Shown here piece by piece: positions 54,674 through 64,000 of a DNA stretch of 64,000 bases (position 1 is the first letter of the stretch; the number at the start of each line of letters is the position of its first letter). Where the stretch lies: the NCBI RefSeq assembly GCF_024166365.1, contig NC_064834.1, positions 54,602,001-54,666,000 on the forward strand. Direction: 5' to 3'. This stretch comes from Elephas maximus indicus (taxonomy: Eukaryota > Chordata > Mammalia > Proboscidea > Elephantidae). The position numbers and the translations under genes were made by a program. Under the pieces are notes generated by a model. That model did no database searches and was not told where the DNA came from. It saw only the letters and a list, made by a program, of their open reading frames with translations.

Positions 54674-55158
54674 TGTCTTAGTTATCTAGTGCTGCTATAA
54701 CAGAAATACCACAAGTGGGTGGTTTTAACAAAGCGAAATTTATTCTCTCACAGTCTAGCATGATACAAGTCTGAATTCAGGGCATCTGCTCCAGGGGAAG
54801 GTCCGTCTTATCAATCTTCTCCTGGACTAGGAGCTTCTCTGCGCAGGGACCCTGGGTCCAAAAGACGTGCTCTGATCCCGGCACTGCTTTCTTGATGGTA
54901 TGAGGTCCCCCCACTCTGCTTGCTTCCCTTTCCTTTTATCTCTTGTAAGATAAAAGATGGTGCAGGCGACATCCCAGGGAAACTCCCTTTATATTGGATC
55001 AGGGATGTGACCTTAGTAAGGGTGTTACAATCCCACCCTAATCCTCTTTGACATAAAATTACAATCACAAAATGGAGGACAACCACACAATACTGGGAAT
55101 CATGGCCCAGCCAAAGTGATATACACATTTTTGGGGGGACATAATTCAACCCATGACA
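54674..55158 (-). mobile_element. Solo LTR, ERVL-MaLR (MST/MLT1-like), 5-bp duplication
   Basis: 485 bp. On the minus strand it runs from TGTCATGGGTTGAATTATGT to GCACTAGATAACTAAGACA, with TG...CA ends and the MaLR hallmarks 'GTCCCCCCAAAA' near the start and AATAAATTTC plus 'TGTTATAGCAGCACTAG' near the end. CCTGT is duplicated at 54669-54673 and 55159-55163. No internal retroviral sequence accompanies it, so it is a recombined solo LTR of an old endogenous element. Confidence 0.87.
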
Positions 55159-55163
55159 CCTGT

Positions 55164-55276
55164 AAAAACCTATCGCTGTCAAGTCGATACCAACTCATAG
55201 CAACCCTAGAAGACACAGTAGAACTGCCCCCAGAAGGTTGGCAACCGAGCTCTTATCCAGTACACTACCAAGGCCC
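55164..55276 (-). mobile_element. AfroSINE, degenerate
   Basis: Reverse-strand copy with an internal deletion: AAAAACCTATCGCTGTCAAG, ACAGTAGAACTGCCCCCAGA, then ACCGAGCTCTTATCCAGTAC. It begins right after the LTR duplication. Confidence 0.8.
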
Positions 55277-55814
55277 CATTTCATATATATAGAATCATTT
55301 ATTTGTTCTATTGTATCTGGCTTATTTAATTTAGCATAATGTTTTCAAGGTTCATCCATGTTGTAGCATGTATCAAAAATGTCATTCCCTTTTTTGGATG
55401 AAAAAGATTGCATTTTATGTAAATACCACTTTTGTTTATCCATTCAGCTGTACAGGGACACTTGGGTTGTTCCTACCTTTTGGATATTGTGAATAATGCT
55501 GAAATAAATGTTAGTATACAAGTATATGTCTTGAGTCCCTGTTTTCAAATCTCTGAGTGTATGCCTAGGAGTGGAAAAGCTGAGTATATGGTAATTCTAT
55601 ATTTAACTTTTGGAGTAACTGCCAAATTGTCTTCCACAGCAACTGTACCATTTTACTACATTTCCACTAGCAATGCACCGTGTTCCAATTTCTCCACTTC
55701 CTTGCCAACATTTGTTATTTTCTGGTTTTTTTTTTTTTTTTTATAAGAGCCTTCCTAGTGGTTGAAGTGGTGTATCACTATAGTTTGATTTACATCTCCC
55801 TAATGTTTTTTAAT

Positions 55815-55968
55815 GTGGCATAGTGGCTAAGAGCTACGGCTGCTAACTGAAAGGGCAGCAATTCAAATCCACCAGGCACTTCTTGGAAACCCTATGGGGC
55901 AGCTCTATTCTGTCCTTTAGGGTTACTGAGTCGGAATCAACTCCAGCAAAGGGTTTGATTTTTTTTTT
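55815..55968 (+). mobile_element. AfroSINE inside the antisense L1
   Basis: TGGCATAGTGGCTAAGAGCT, GGGCAGCAATTCAAATCCAC, tail GAGTCGGAATCAACTCCAGC, T-rich end. L1 sequence resumes with ACTAATGGCATTGAACATCC. Confidence 0.9.
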
Positions 55969-56927
55969 AATGACTAATGGCATTGAACATCCTTTCATGT
56001 GCTTATTAGCCATTTGTGTATCTTCTTTGGAGAAATGTCTATTCAAGTCCTTTGCCCATTTTTTAACTGGGTTGTCTTCTGTTATTGGGTTGTAGGAGTT
56101 CCTTCTATATCCTGGATACTAAACCCTTATCAGGTACATAATTTGCAAATATTTTCTCCCATTCTCTACGTTGTCTTTTCACTCTCCTGATATTGTCCTT
56201 TGATGAACAAAAGTTTTTAACTTTAACGAAGTCCAGTTTATCTTTTTTTCTTTCTTTTGTGGCCTGTTTTTTTGATGTCATAATTAAGAAATGTTTGTCA
56301 AATCCAAAGTCATATAAATTTGTGCATATGTTTTCCCCTAAGAGTTTTATAGATTTAGTTCTTAAATTCAGGTGTTTGTCCATTTTGAGTTAATTTTTAC
56401 AATAGTGTAAGTTAAGGGTCCAACTTCATTACTTTTGCATGTGGATACCCAGTTTTCCCTGTACCATTTGTTGAACACGCTATTCTTTCCCCGTTGAATG
56501 GACTTGCCACTGTAGTCAAAAACCAACTGACCATGTAGATGTAAGGGTGTTTTTCTGGGCCTTCAATTCTATCCCACTTGCCTATATGTCTATCCTTATG
56601 CCAGTACCACACTGTTCTGATTACTGTAGCTTTATAGTAAGTTTTGGAATTGGGAAGTGTGAGTCCTCCAACTTTGTTCTTCTTTCCCAAGATTGTTTTG
56701 GTTATTCTGGGTCCCTCGAAATCCCATATGAACGTTAGAATAGGCTTTTCCATTTCTGCAAAAAAGCCATCGGGACTTTATTAGGAACTGCATTGACTCT
56801 GTAGATCGCCTTGGACAGTATTTTAATCTTAACAATATTAAGTCCAAGACAATCAGAAAGAATTTGTTTATATCAATGGACGAGTTTTTTGTTTTTAAAA
56901 AAAAAACAATTGAGTATATATAATATT

Positions 56928-57082
56928 TGGAACTGCTAGTGGCATAATGGTTAAGCGCTTCAGCTGCTAACCAAAGGTGAGCAGTTTGAATCCACCAGGC
57001 ATTCCTTGGAAACTCTATGGGGCAGTTCTAGTCTGTTCTATAGGATCGCTGTGAGTCGGAATCAACTCAATGGCAACGGGTT
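56928..57082 (+). mobile_element. AfroSINE with near-perfect 13-bp duplication
   Basis: TGGAACTGCTAGTGGCATAA to GGCAACGGGT. Flanks TATATATAATATT (56915-56927) and TATATACAATATT (57083-57095) differ at one base. Confidence 0.92.
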
Positions 57083-57745
57083 TATATACAATATTATACA
57101 AAAATGTTAAATAATCTTACACAGAAAACCTGTAAACAAACTAATAAAGATTTTTTTAATGCACAGATGACTTCAATTACAAGAATAATTGATGATCAAG
57201 GGATCTTCTCTGATATAGCACTAGATGAAGATAATGAGGTTCCCATGAGAACGGGTTATGTGACTGAACACTGTGTCACGCTTCATTGAGGGGGAAAAGT
57301 TATTATAAACTATAAGCAAAATTACAAAATTAAAAAAAATTAATATGAGTAATGCTATGAGTTTCTCTTTTAAACAATTAACAAAAACAACCATACTGCA
57401 CCCCTTTTAACATCTTTCTACTGAAGGCCTACATAATCTACTTTAGGAAAATTACAAGTTTAGAATTATTATAAATACAGCTTAAAAGTCCTCGGGCCCA
57501 TGTATACATTCTTCTTCAATTACCCTCTTACTATTAGTGACAAATGAAAGTTTGAACATGATTTTCACCACGAATTCTATCAACCTCAATAGCTGACATA
57601 AAGGAACGTATTCTCAAAGCAAATATTCTCATCTATCGATACGAACATATTATAAATAAGTTGAAAAACCAAAAGAAAACAAAACCAGGACATACCTCCC
57701 CCTCGAAAAAAATAATAAAAAGGCCTTTTATGGCCTTTTCCTAAA

Positions 57746-57970
57746 GGAGCTGTAGTGGGGCAGCGGGTAAGCGCGTGGCTGCTAACCAAAAGGTGGGCAG
57801 TTCGAACCCACCAGCTGCTCTGCAGGAACAAGATGTGACAGTCTGATTCCCTAAAGATTTACGGCCTTGGAAATCTCATGGGGCAGTTCCACTCTGTCCT
57901 ATAGGGTCACTGTAAGTCGGAATTCGATTCAAAGGCAATGGGTTTGGTTTTTGGGTTTTTTGTTGTTGTT
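57746..57970 (+). mobile_element. AfroSINE, long form, near-perfect duplication
   Basis: GGAGCTGTAGTGGGGCAGCG head, GCAGGAACAAGATGTGACAG block, tail GTCGGAATTCGATTCAAAGG and a GTTTTTTGTTGTTGTT end. Flanks GCCTTTTCCTAAA (57733-57745) and GCCTTTTTCTAAA (57971-57983). Confidence 0.93.
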
Positions 57971-58403
57971 GCCTTTTTCTAAAAAACTAAAAACAGAGTT
58001 TCTTCCTTATGAAAATAGCTCAAATCTCCAAAATTAGATTCTACCCCCTAGCCTTTCCATGAAAGAGTTATATACATTTCCCACAATGAAATTAGGGGGA
58101 AAAAAACCAGAATTCGAGAAGCCCTATGTAGCCATTTTCTCACAACAAACTTAAGCAAAGTTTACAGTGTGACAAAGTAGGTCATGAGCCATTATCTGCT
58201 TTTCTCAATATGTGGGCCATTCTAAAACATGCAACCCTTTGAGATACGATGTCCTATCCACACACTTCAGAAGCATCAATCCTAGGCTCACTATGTTCTA
58301 TTTCACTACATTTTGACTCTGATACTAGTAACCCATCTATGCTGTAAAGGGCAGTTCCATATCACTCAGAACAGTTTCCTAGAATAGCCGATTCACAGAT
58401 TAC

Positions 58404-58585
58404 ACTGTTGCTGTTGTTGGGCTGACTCACAGCAACCCTATATGATGGAGTAGAACTGCCCCATATGGCTTCCTAGGCTGTAATCTTTACAGGAGCAGAT
58501 CACCAGGTCTTTTTTTAGGGGGTTTAAACTGCCAACCTATCGGTTAGCAGTTGAGCACTTAACCACTGTGCCATCAGGGATCCTT
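58404..58585 (-). mobile_element. AfroSINE, long form
   Basis: Reverse-strand: TGTTGCTGTTGTTGGGCTGA, GGCTGTAATCTTTACAGGAG, head TTAACCACTGTGCCATCAGG. CAGATTA at 58396-58402 and 58587-58593. Confidence 0.9.
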
Positions 58586-59119
58586 TCAGATTATGCTAGA
58601 TAGCTGTTTTATAGTACTTCTAACCATTTTATTTTACTAAAATTAATGCTTTATTGGGCTATTCCTCCCCCCAAGTAAAAAAAAAAAAAAATCAAGTTTA
58701 CTGGATTCTTCTCTGTTAGGAATAATAGCATACAAAGAAGGTAGCTAGTTATTAAAAGAGCTACTATTTTTTTTAAAAACTTAATACATACTGAGCTAAT
58801 ACTAGAGAAAAACAAAACAAAACAACAAAATTCCTCTCTGAATTCCCCCAAATTCTAAAGCCAAAATATACAGGGGAAAAAGATGAAAAAGAACACTGTG
58901 CCAATTTCATTCTGCACAGAAAACTGGCATTTCCCATAAAAACACAATGAAAGGAGTTCAGAGATCAACAACATAAGAAAAAATGTCAGTGGTGCTGGTA
59001 GAGTTAGAGCACAGAAGTAAAACAATTGTAAACTGAAAAATTATATTCAGATATAAAAGTGGTTACAGACTAGGTCCTAATAAAAAAATATATACTATAT
59101 AAAAACAGGATACTGTATA

Positions 59120-59241
59120 AAGGAGCCCTGGTGGTTCAGTGGCTACACTGCTGGAGCGTTCAGCTACTAACCAAAAGGTCGGCAGTTTGAACCCACCAGC
59201 GGCTCCACAGGATAAAGATGCAGTAGTCTGCTTCCATAAAA
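59120..59241 (+). mobile_element. AfroSINE, head half only
   Basis: AAGGAGCCCTGGTGGTTCAG through GCAGTAGTCTGCTTCCATAA, with no common tail; followed by L2-like sequence. Confidence 0.85.
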
Positions 59242-59246
59242 CTTGT

Positions 59247-59345
59247 TCATTCAATAAATCTTTACCAGGCACTTACTTATGCCAGGCTTTATGCTACACA
59301 TAGGATACAAATGTGGGGGAAAAAAGTTCTTGTCCTTGAGGAACT
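59247..59345 (+). repeat. Possible L2 fragment
   Basis: CATTCAATAAATCTTTACCA, GGCACTTACTTATGCCAGGC and CTTGTCCTTGAGGAACTCAA resemble mammalian L2 3' sequence. Confidence 0.4.
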
Positions 59346-59639
59346 CAAGCTACAATTGACATATAAATTGCTCTGAGAGAATGACTTAATCAAGGTGCTC
59401 GGAGAGCACAAAGAAGACAATGTCTCAGAGAAGGCTTCAGAAAGGACATAGTCCCTTTCTAAGGACTTACTCTTTAAAGCTATTACATTTATTCCAGTGA
59501 TATTTACCTCAAATACTCAAAGCTTTAAAAAAAAAAAGAAAACCTACTTCTTTTAGACCTGTTTCCTATTTTATGGCCCGTATTTCTGGTGAGAAGTCCC
59601 TGAATGGTACAAATGGTCAATATGCTCAAATGCTAATGG

Positions 59640-59792
59640 AGAGGCTGGAGGTTTGTTCCACCCAGAGGCACCTTGGAATAAAGGTCCAATGATCCACTTC
59701 TAAAAATCCAGCCACCGAAAACACCCCAGAGCACAGTTTACTCTGACACACGTGGGATCGCCACGAGTCAGCGTCATCTGGCAACTGATATT
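59640..59792 (+). mobile_element. RTE/AfroSINE-related repeat
   Basis: Tail-like sequence CACACGTGGGATCGCCACGA and GTCAGCGTCATCTGGCAACT preceded by TCCAGCCACCGAAAACACCC. Related to the SINE/RTE family but from a different arm; the class is inferred. Confidence 0.55.
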
Positions 59793-60224
59793 TCTTTCTA
59801 GTGAAAAGTCTTAGTACTTCAAGGATATGGTTTGTTTAGCTGTTTTTGTTTTTAAATAGCCAAAAGTTATTTAGAGCTAAATTCAGTGAATACTATTCTC
59901 GAAACCCGGTGTGAATATAATAAAGCCAGTAAGTTTTTCTATGTGCTCAATAAACTTGTTTTTCTACATGCTTTATAATGTGAAGATTGTTGCAATGTAT
60001 ATAACCTTTCAGCAAGACTACTTCAAAGGGCTTTGCCCTTTTGAGTGCTTAAGTACTGGTTTGTTTACAAAGAGGGGGATGGGACTTAATTACTTCCAAA
60101 TTAGACCTCATTATAGGTTCTCATTATTGGAAATGACAATTTAAACTTCTTATATTCCTATATCTTCATACATCCACCACCCACCTGTCAGTTTGTTATA
60201 CTGCAGGGGCTTGCATGTTGCTAT

Positions 60225-60648
60225 GATCCTGGAACCTATGCCACTGGTATTTCAAATACCAGGAGGGTCACCCATGGTGGACAGGTTTCAGTGGAGCTTC
60301 CAAACTAAGACAGACTAGGAAGAAATGCCTGATGATCTACTTCCAAAAATTGGCCAGTGAAAACCTTATGGATCACCACATGGATCACCACAGAACACTG
60401 ACTCACTGGCTTTGGATATGTCATCAGGAGGGATCAAGTGCTAGAGGAGGACATCATGTTTGGTAAAGGAGAGGACCAATGAGTGAGGGCATGGGTGACC
60501 GTCTATGAGATGGACTGGCAACGCGGTCTCAACAATGGACCAAAACATACTAGCAACTGTGAGGATGACACAGTACCGGGCGACATTTTGTTTTGTTGTA
60601 CATAAGGTCGTCATGAGTCATAGTCAACTCAATGGCAACTAACAACAC
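60225..60648 (+). mobile_element. RTE-type LINE, 3' fragment, diverged
   Basis: GATATGTCATCAGGAGGGAT, AGGACATCATGTTTGGTAAA, GAGATGGACTGGCAACGCGG and GTCGTCATGAGTCATAGTCA parallel the RTE copy at 37558-38240 in the same order, ending AACTAACAACA. More diverged, frames closed. A SINE-like piece (60225-60400) precedes it. Confidence 0.75.
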
Positions 60649-60661
60649 ATGCATACGCGCC

Positions 60662-60905
60662 TAGGTTTGAATCTCGGTTCAGCTGTATCCCAGGTAATAT
60701 CCTCGAACACAGTGCTTAATGCCCCTGTGCTCTCATCTGTAAAACGGAGATGATGGTAGTATCCGCTTCACAGAGTTTTTGTAAATATTAAATGAGATAA
60801 TTAATGTAAATGAGATAATCCATATATTAAATGAGATCATGTAAAGCACTTACAACAGGGCCTAGCACAAAATAAACACTTAATAAACGTTATTACTATT
60901 ATGCT
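60662..60905 (+). repeat. MIR element with internal duplication
   Basis: MIR order: GGTTTGAATCTCGGTTCAGC, CTCATCTGTAAAACGGAGAT, AGCACTTACAACAGGGCCTA. The AAATGAGATAAT motif occurs three times (60791-60835), a local duplication inside the MIR. Confidence 0.75.
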
Positions 60906-61590
60906 AATATATAAGCAAAGTATGTAAGTGTCTAGACTAAGAGTAATCATTAAAATATGAAGTGAAATTAAAAAAAACCAAAAGGCAAATAAAAAAATTA
61001 TAAAGAAAATGTTTTTAAAGATAGAGACTAAAATTCACTGACTTTTACAATAAAAAAGAAAGTTCATTTTTCATTATTCTGTGAGAACATATAGTTATCT
61101 TACTGGTCAATAACAAACTGTGCCAGGCACATTACAGGTTCTCAATAAATATTCATTGCATTGAACTATATCAATACAGTGAGATAATCTTAATAAACAA
61201 GGGAAACATTTTTGACCCCATTCACTCATAAATCTACTTGAGATCGTATGTCTTTCAGCTACTGAATTATCTTGCCATTCCATTCCCTGGACAGCTAAAA
61301 TTCTTGGGCAAGACATTTTAAGATCTCCTCCCCATTTGGACAGCAAGACCTACATTTAGAAAATACAGTGCTTCAACCTGCTTTCTGACGAGCGTTCCTC
61401 AAAGTGTCTATGTATAATGAGGAAAATATAAAAGAGTTAAATGTTACAAAAACAACCCTTAGGCAATAGAAAAACAAATAAATGACAAAGAATATAAAAA
61501 AATAAAGAGAAATTCAAATCAAGGGCCGTCTGCATATTTTTAGTATATTGTTTGATAAAAATCATGATCCACATCTGTGTGACAAACCAA

Positions 61591-61747
61591 CAAAAACCCA
61601 CTGCCGTCAGGTCGATTCCAACTTATAGTGACCCTAGAGGACAGAACAGAACTGCCCTACAGGATTTCCAAGGAGTGTATGGTAGATTCGAACTGCTGAC
61701 CTTTTGGTGAGCAGCCAAGCTCTTAACCACTACGCCACCAGGGCTCC
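61591..61747 (-). mobile_element. AfroSINE
   Basis: Reverse-strand short form: AAAAACCCACTGCCGTCAGG, AACAGAACTGCCCTACAGGA, ending TTAACCACTACGCCACCAGG. Confidence 0.93.
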
Positions 61748-61910
61748 AGCTACGTAGCAAGTGCCTACAAACTCATAAATGTGTTCATTTTTATACATTT
61801 ATATTACTCTCTTATATTTGCAGTCTAAATTGCACATCAAATTGAGATTTGTCTAATTTGAGATGGAAGTCAGTTTTCTAACATGGTTATATAAACTGTT
61901 CCCGTTTTTT

Positions 61911-61926
61911 TATATATATATATATA
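61911..61926. repeat. (TA)8 microsatellite
   Basis: Eight TA units following a T tract. Confidence 0.85.
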
Positions 61927-62598
61927 CTGTTCATCCCAACTACTACTTAAATGGATTGACATTTTCACCAGACAGCAAGTATTTTAATAAAAACTTAATA
62001 AATTCTGAAAAGATGGTACAACTGACTTAATACTTTGATTCTTTCAAATGTATCCCAGAGACAGAAAGGGAAAAACAACACAGTGCTGGTGTTTAAGGGC
62101 TATCTGATAATGAACAAAGCTCACAGTTCTGGTTTTTAAAAAGCCTTTTACATGCTTCCTGTGCCATCATTTCAATGAAAAATGAATACACTTTCCATTT
62201 GTGTTAACAATAACATTAAAAAATTTAACTGATAAAGTTTTATTTTGTGGCAGAGTGAGAGATAAAATGTCATCCCTGAAGAACCACTTAATAGAGTAAA
62301 AGCCAAAAATGCCCAAGTAAGTACACACATTGTTTAATTTTACCATCTCATTCTTACGAGGGTCTCTCAAATGAAATAAAATAATATAGCGCTTGTTCAA
62401 CCTAACTGTACAAACTCATGAACTAAATTTCTAGGATATCAGTGATTTAAATATTTACAAATCTCAACGGAAGCAGCTTGATGATAAGACCTTCTGGCAG
62501 TAAATATGATTAAATCAACAAGTGTTTGCTGAATTGCCTACTGTGGACCCACTGTGCTATATTCAAAGGTGCAGTGCTTAAGCAATTAGAAAATGTTA

Positions 62599-62772
<174 letters not shown>

Positions 62773-63029
62773 TTATTTGAGTACCAATATTAAGATTCAT
62801 AATAAAAATCATTCAAGTCCTTCTTAAACCATCAGTGAAATCAGATATTACATGAAAATTTGTGAATCTGTCTCTTGTGTCCTGGCATTAACAGTGTACT
62901 CAAGATTTCAGGGAGCAGGCTCTCCTTTTCAAAGTCTGACCCCATAAAATAAGCTTATTTATGGGATTTATTCACTCATTTACTTATAATTCATTTAATA
63001 AACAACAGTTCATTAAAAGCCTACCATAC

Positions 63030-63240
63030 GCCAGATATTAAAGACATAAACACAGATTCATTTAACAAATGTTTATTGAGTATATGCCAGATACTGAGAT
63101 ATGGCAGCAGACAAAAGAGTACCTGCCCCCACAGAACTGATGGCTAACTTAATATTTCTATCCTTGAGAACTCAGTCTAGAGGAGAGACTTAAAGGCAAA
63201 TAATCACAGCAACTCAGTAAGTGCTATGAAATAACGAGGA
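63030..63240 (+). repeat. Possible L2 fragment
   Basis: AACAAATGTTTATTGAGTAT, GCCAGATACTGAGATATGGC, GAGTACCTGCCCCCACAGAA, AGTAAGTGCTATGAAATAAC follow the order of mammalian L2 3' sequence. Confidence 0.5.
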
Positions 63241-63837
63241 GAAAGCATCAATTGTTTAGAGGACAGGAAGAGATGCTTGAGCGGAATCTTTCAACAATCA
63301 GTAGAATCTTTCCTGTAGAACAAAGCAAGAAAGGCAATCTTTTCAGAGGAATCAAGCAAGATCATGGTTTACAGGGTTTACAAATAGTTTATTGTGGCTG
63401 GAACTGAGGAGCTTTCTTAGGTTTTGTTTTTCTGTTTTTGCAGAAGAAGGTTCTCAAGGGGAGTGGGGGAAGAGAGGACTAAGAGCTATTAAGCTAAAAA
63501 AGTTAGGAGGGGTCAAAATCATGAAGATTCTGTATGCCACGTTACGGAGTTGGGACTTTATACTTCAGGCAAGAACAAGGCAATCGGTTGTAAGGAGGAA
63601 ATGAAATAACAAACTTCAAAGAGATCACTGGGAAAACTGAACATGTCTCTAGTATGGCAGATTATCACTACGATAGTCTTTTTGGGTAAATTTTAATCAT
63701 CCATGAAAATAAGGATACCCCTTCTACCTGATCTACAGGTTGGTGACCAAAATTAAAACTGAATTCTTACCCTCTTATTACCAAACCTCTTCTTTGCCTA
63801 CATTTCATAAGTAACTACAAAAATGAGAATAATACAG

Positions 63838-63935
63838 ATCAGTGGATCTCAAACTTTGGTGTGCATCAGAATCACAATAACCTAGGAAATTTGTTAGAAA
63901 AAAAGATGCCTGGGCTGGGCTCCCCACTGATGATC
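63838..63935. repeat. MER5-like hAT-Charlie fragment
   Basis: CAGTGGATCTCAAACTTTGG, TGTGCATCAGAATCACAATA, then TGCCTGGGCTGGGCTCCCCA match the well-known MER5 left end and centre. Confidence 0.6.
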
Positions 63936-64000
63936 TAGGTCAAAAGGGTGGTTGCACCAAGAGATGTAGGAGACTCCACTGGGGTGCAAGGAGAAAATAT

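Larger units (their letters stand above)
54410..56890 (-). mobile_element. Antisense L1 (ORF2 end plus 3' UTR), split by later insertions
   Basis: On the minus strand the right part reads as the C-terminal end of L1 ORF2: [20 protein letters not shown] at 56412-56753, then [16 protein letters not shown] at 56105-56383, then [19 protein letters not shown] at 55969-56046. Further left, antisense 3' UTR blocks follow (CATGTTGTAGCATGTATC near 55360; CCATTTTTAAATGTACAATG near 54465). Frames are broken by stops and shifts. It is interrupted by the LTR (54674-55158) and SINEs (55164-55276, 55815-55968). Confidence 0.85.

Noticed and set aside
56105..56753. Minus-strand frames with L1 ORF2-like peptides as coding genes
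   Set aside because: Broken remains of an old L1 split by stops, frameshifts and other insertions.

Overview
This is vertebrate nuclear DNA from a placental mammal, almost certainly an afrotherian and most likely an elephant or close relative. The evidence is at least 26 copies or pieces of one tRNA-derived SINE whose 3' tail matches an RTE-type LINE also present here (the AfroSINE/RTE pair), plus older mammal-wide repeats (MIR, L1, a MaLR LTR, Tigger, MER5). Two genes are recognisable from spliced exons with canonical AG/GT borders and continuous reading phase. They are CNNM2 (plus strand, last four coding exons in this window) and NT5C2 (minus strand, sixteen coding exons, all but the first ~34 residues). 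The two genes converge tail to tail, as they do at human 10q24.

Layout. 1-8961: 3' part of CNNM2, with exons at 523-616, 3540-3605 (a 66-nt cassette), 7867-8051 and 8752-8961 (stop TAG). 8962 to about 16.8 kb: long 3' UTR of CNNM2 with several AATAAA signals (11618, 13915, 16736, 16790) and one young SINE. 16.8-20.45 kb: the convergent gap or possible 3'-UTR overlap, holding a LINE 3' end. 20.45-21.69 kb: 3' UTR of NT5C2 (AATAAA on the minus strand at 20473-20478). 21687-39797: fifteen NT5C2 exons, compact at the 3' end, with introns carrying SINEs, LINE 3' ends, a 32-bp minisatellite and a composite SINE/RTE insertion. 39798-62603: one 22.8-kb NT5C2 intron full of repeats, including a Tigger transposon, two perfect palindromes and an antisense L1 split by a solo MaLR LTR. 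62604-62677: the exon with catalytic motif I. 62678-64000: intron.

The genes do not form a pathway. CNNM2 is a membrane protein involved in magnesium handling. NT5C2 is a cytosolic IMP/GMP 5'-nucleotidase of the HAD superfamily. Every NT5C2 catalytic motif that falls in the window is intact (DMDYT, TNS, RK, GDHIFGD), so this is a functional gene copy and not a retrocopy. Residue numbers quoted for NT5C2 follow the human numbering; the exon lengths reproduce it exactly up to the C-terminal glutamate run.

I see no prokaryotic, viral-genome or CRISPR content, and no undescribed gene system that I can support. The more unusual items are non-coding: the palindromic AP-1 dyad, the 30-bp palindrome, the chimeric SINE/RTE block, the minisatellite, and the convergent 3' ends.
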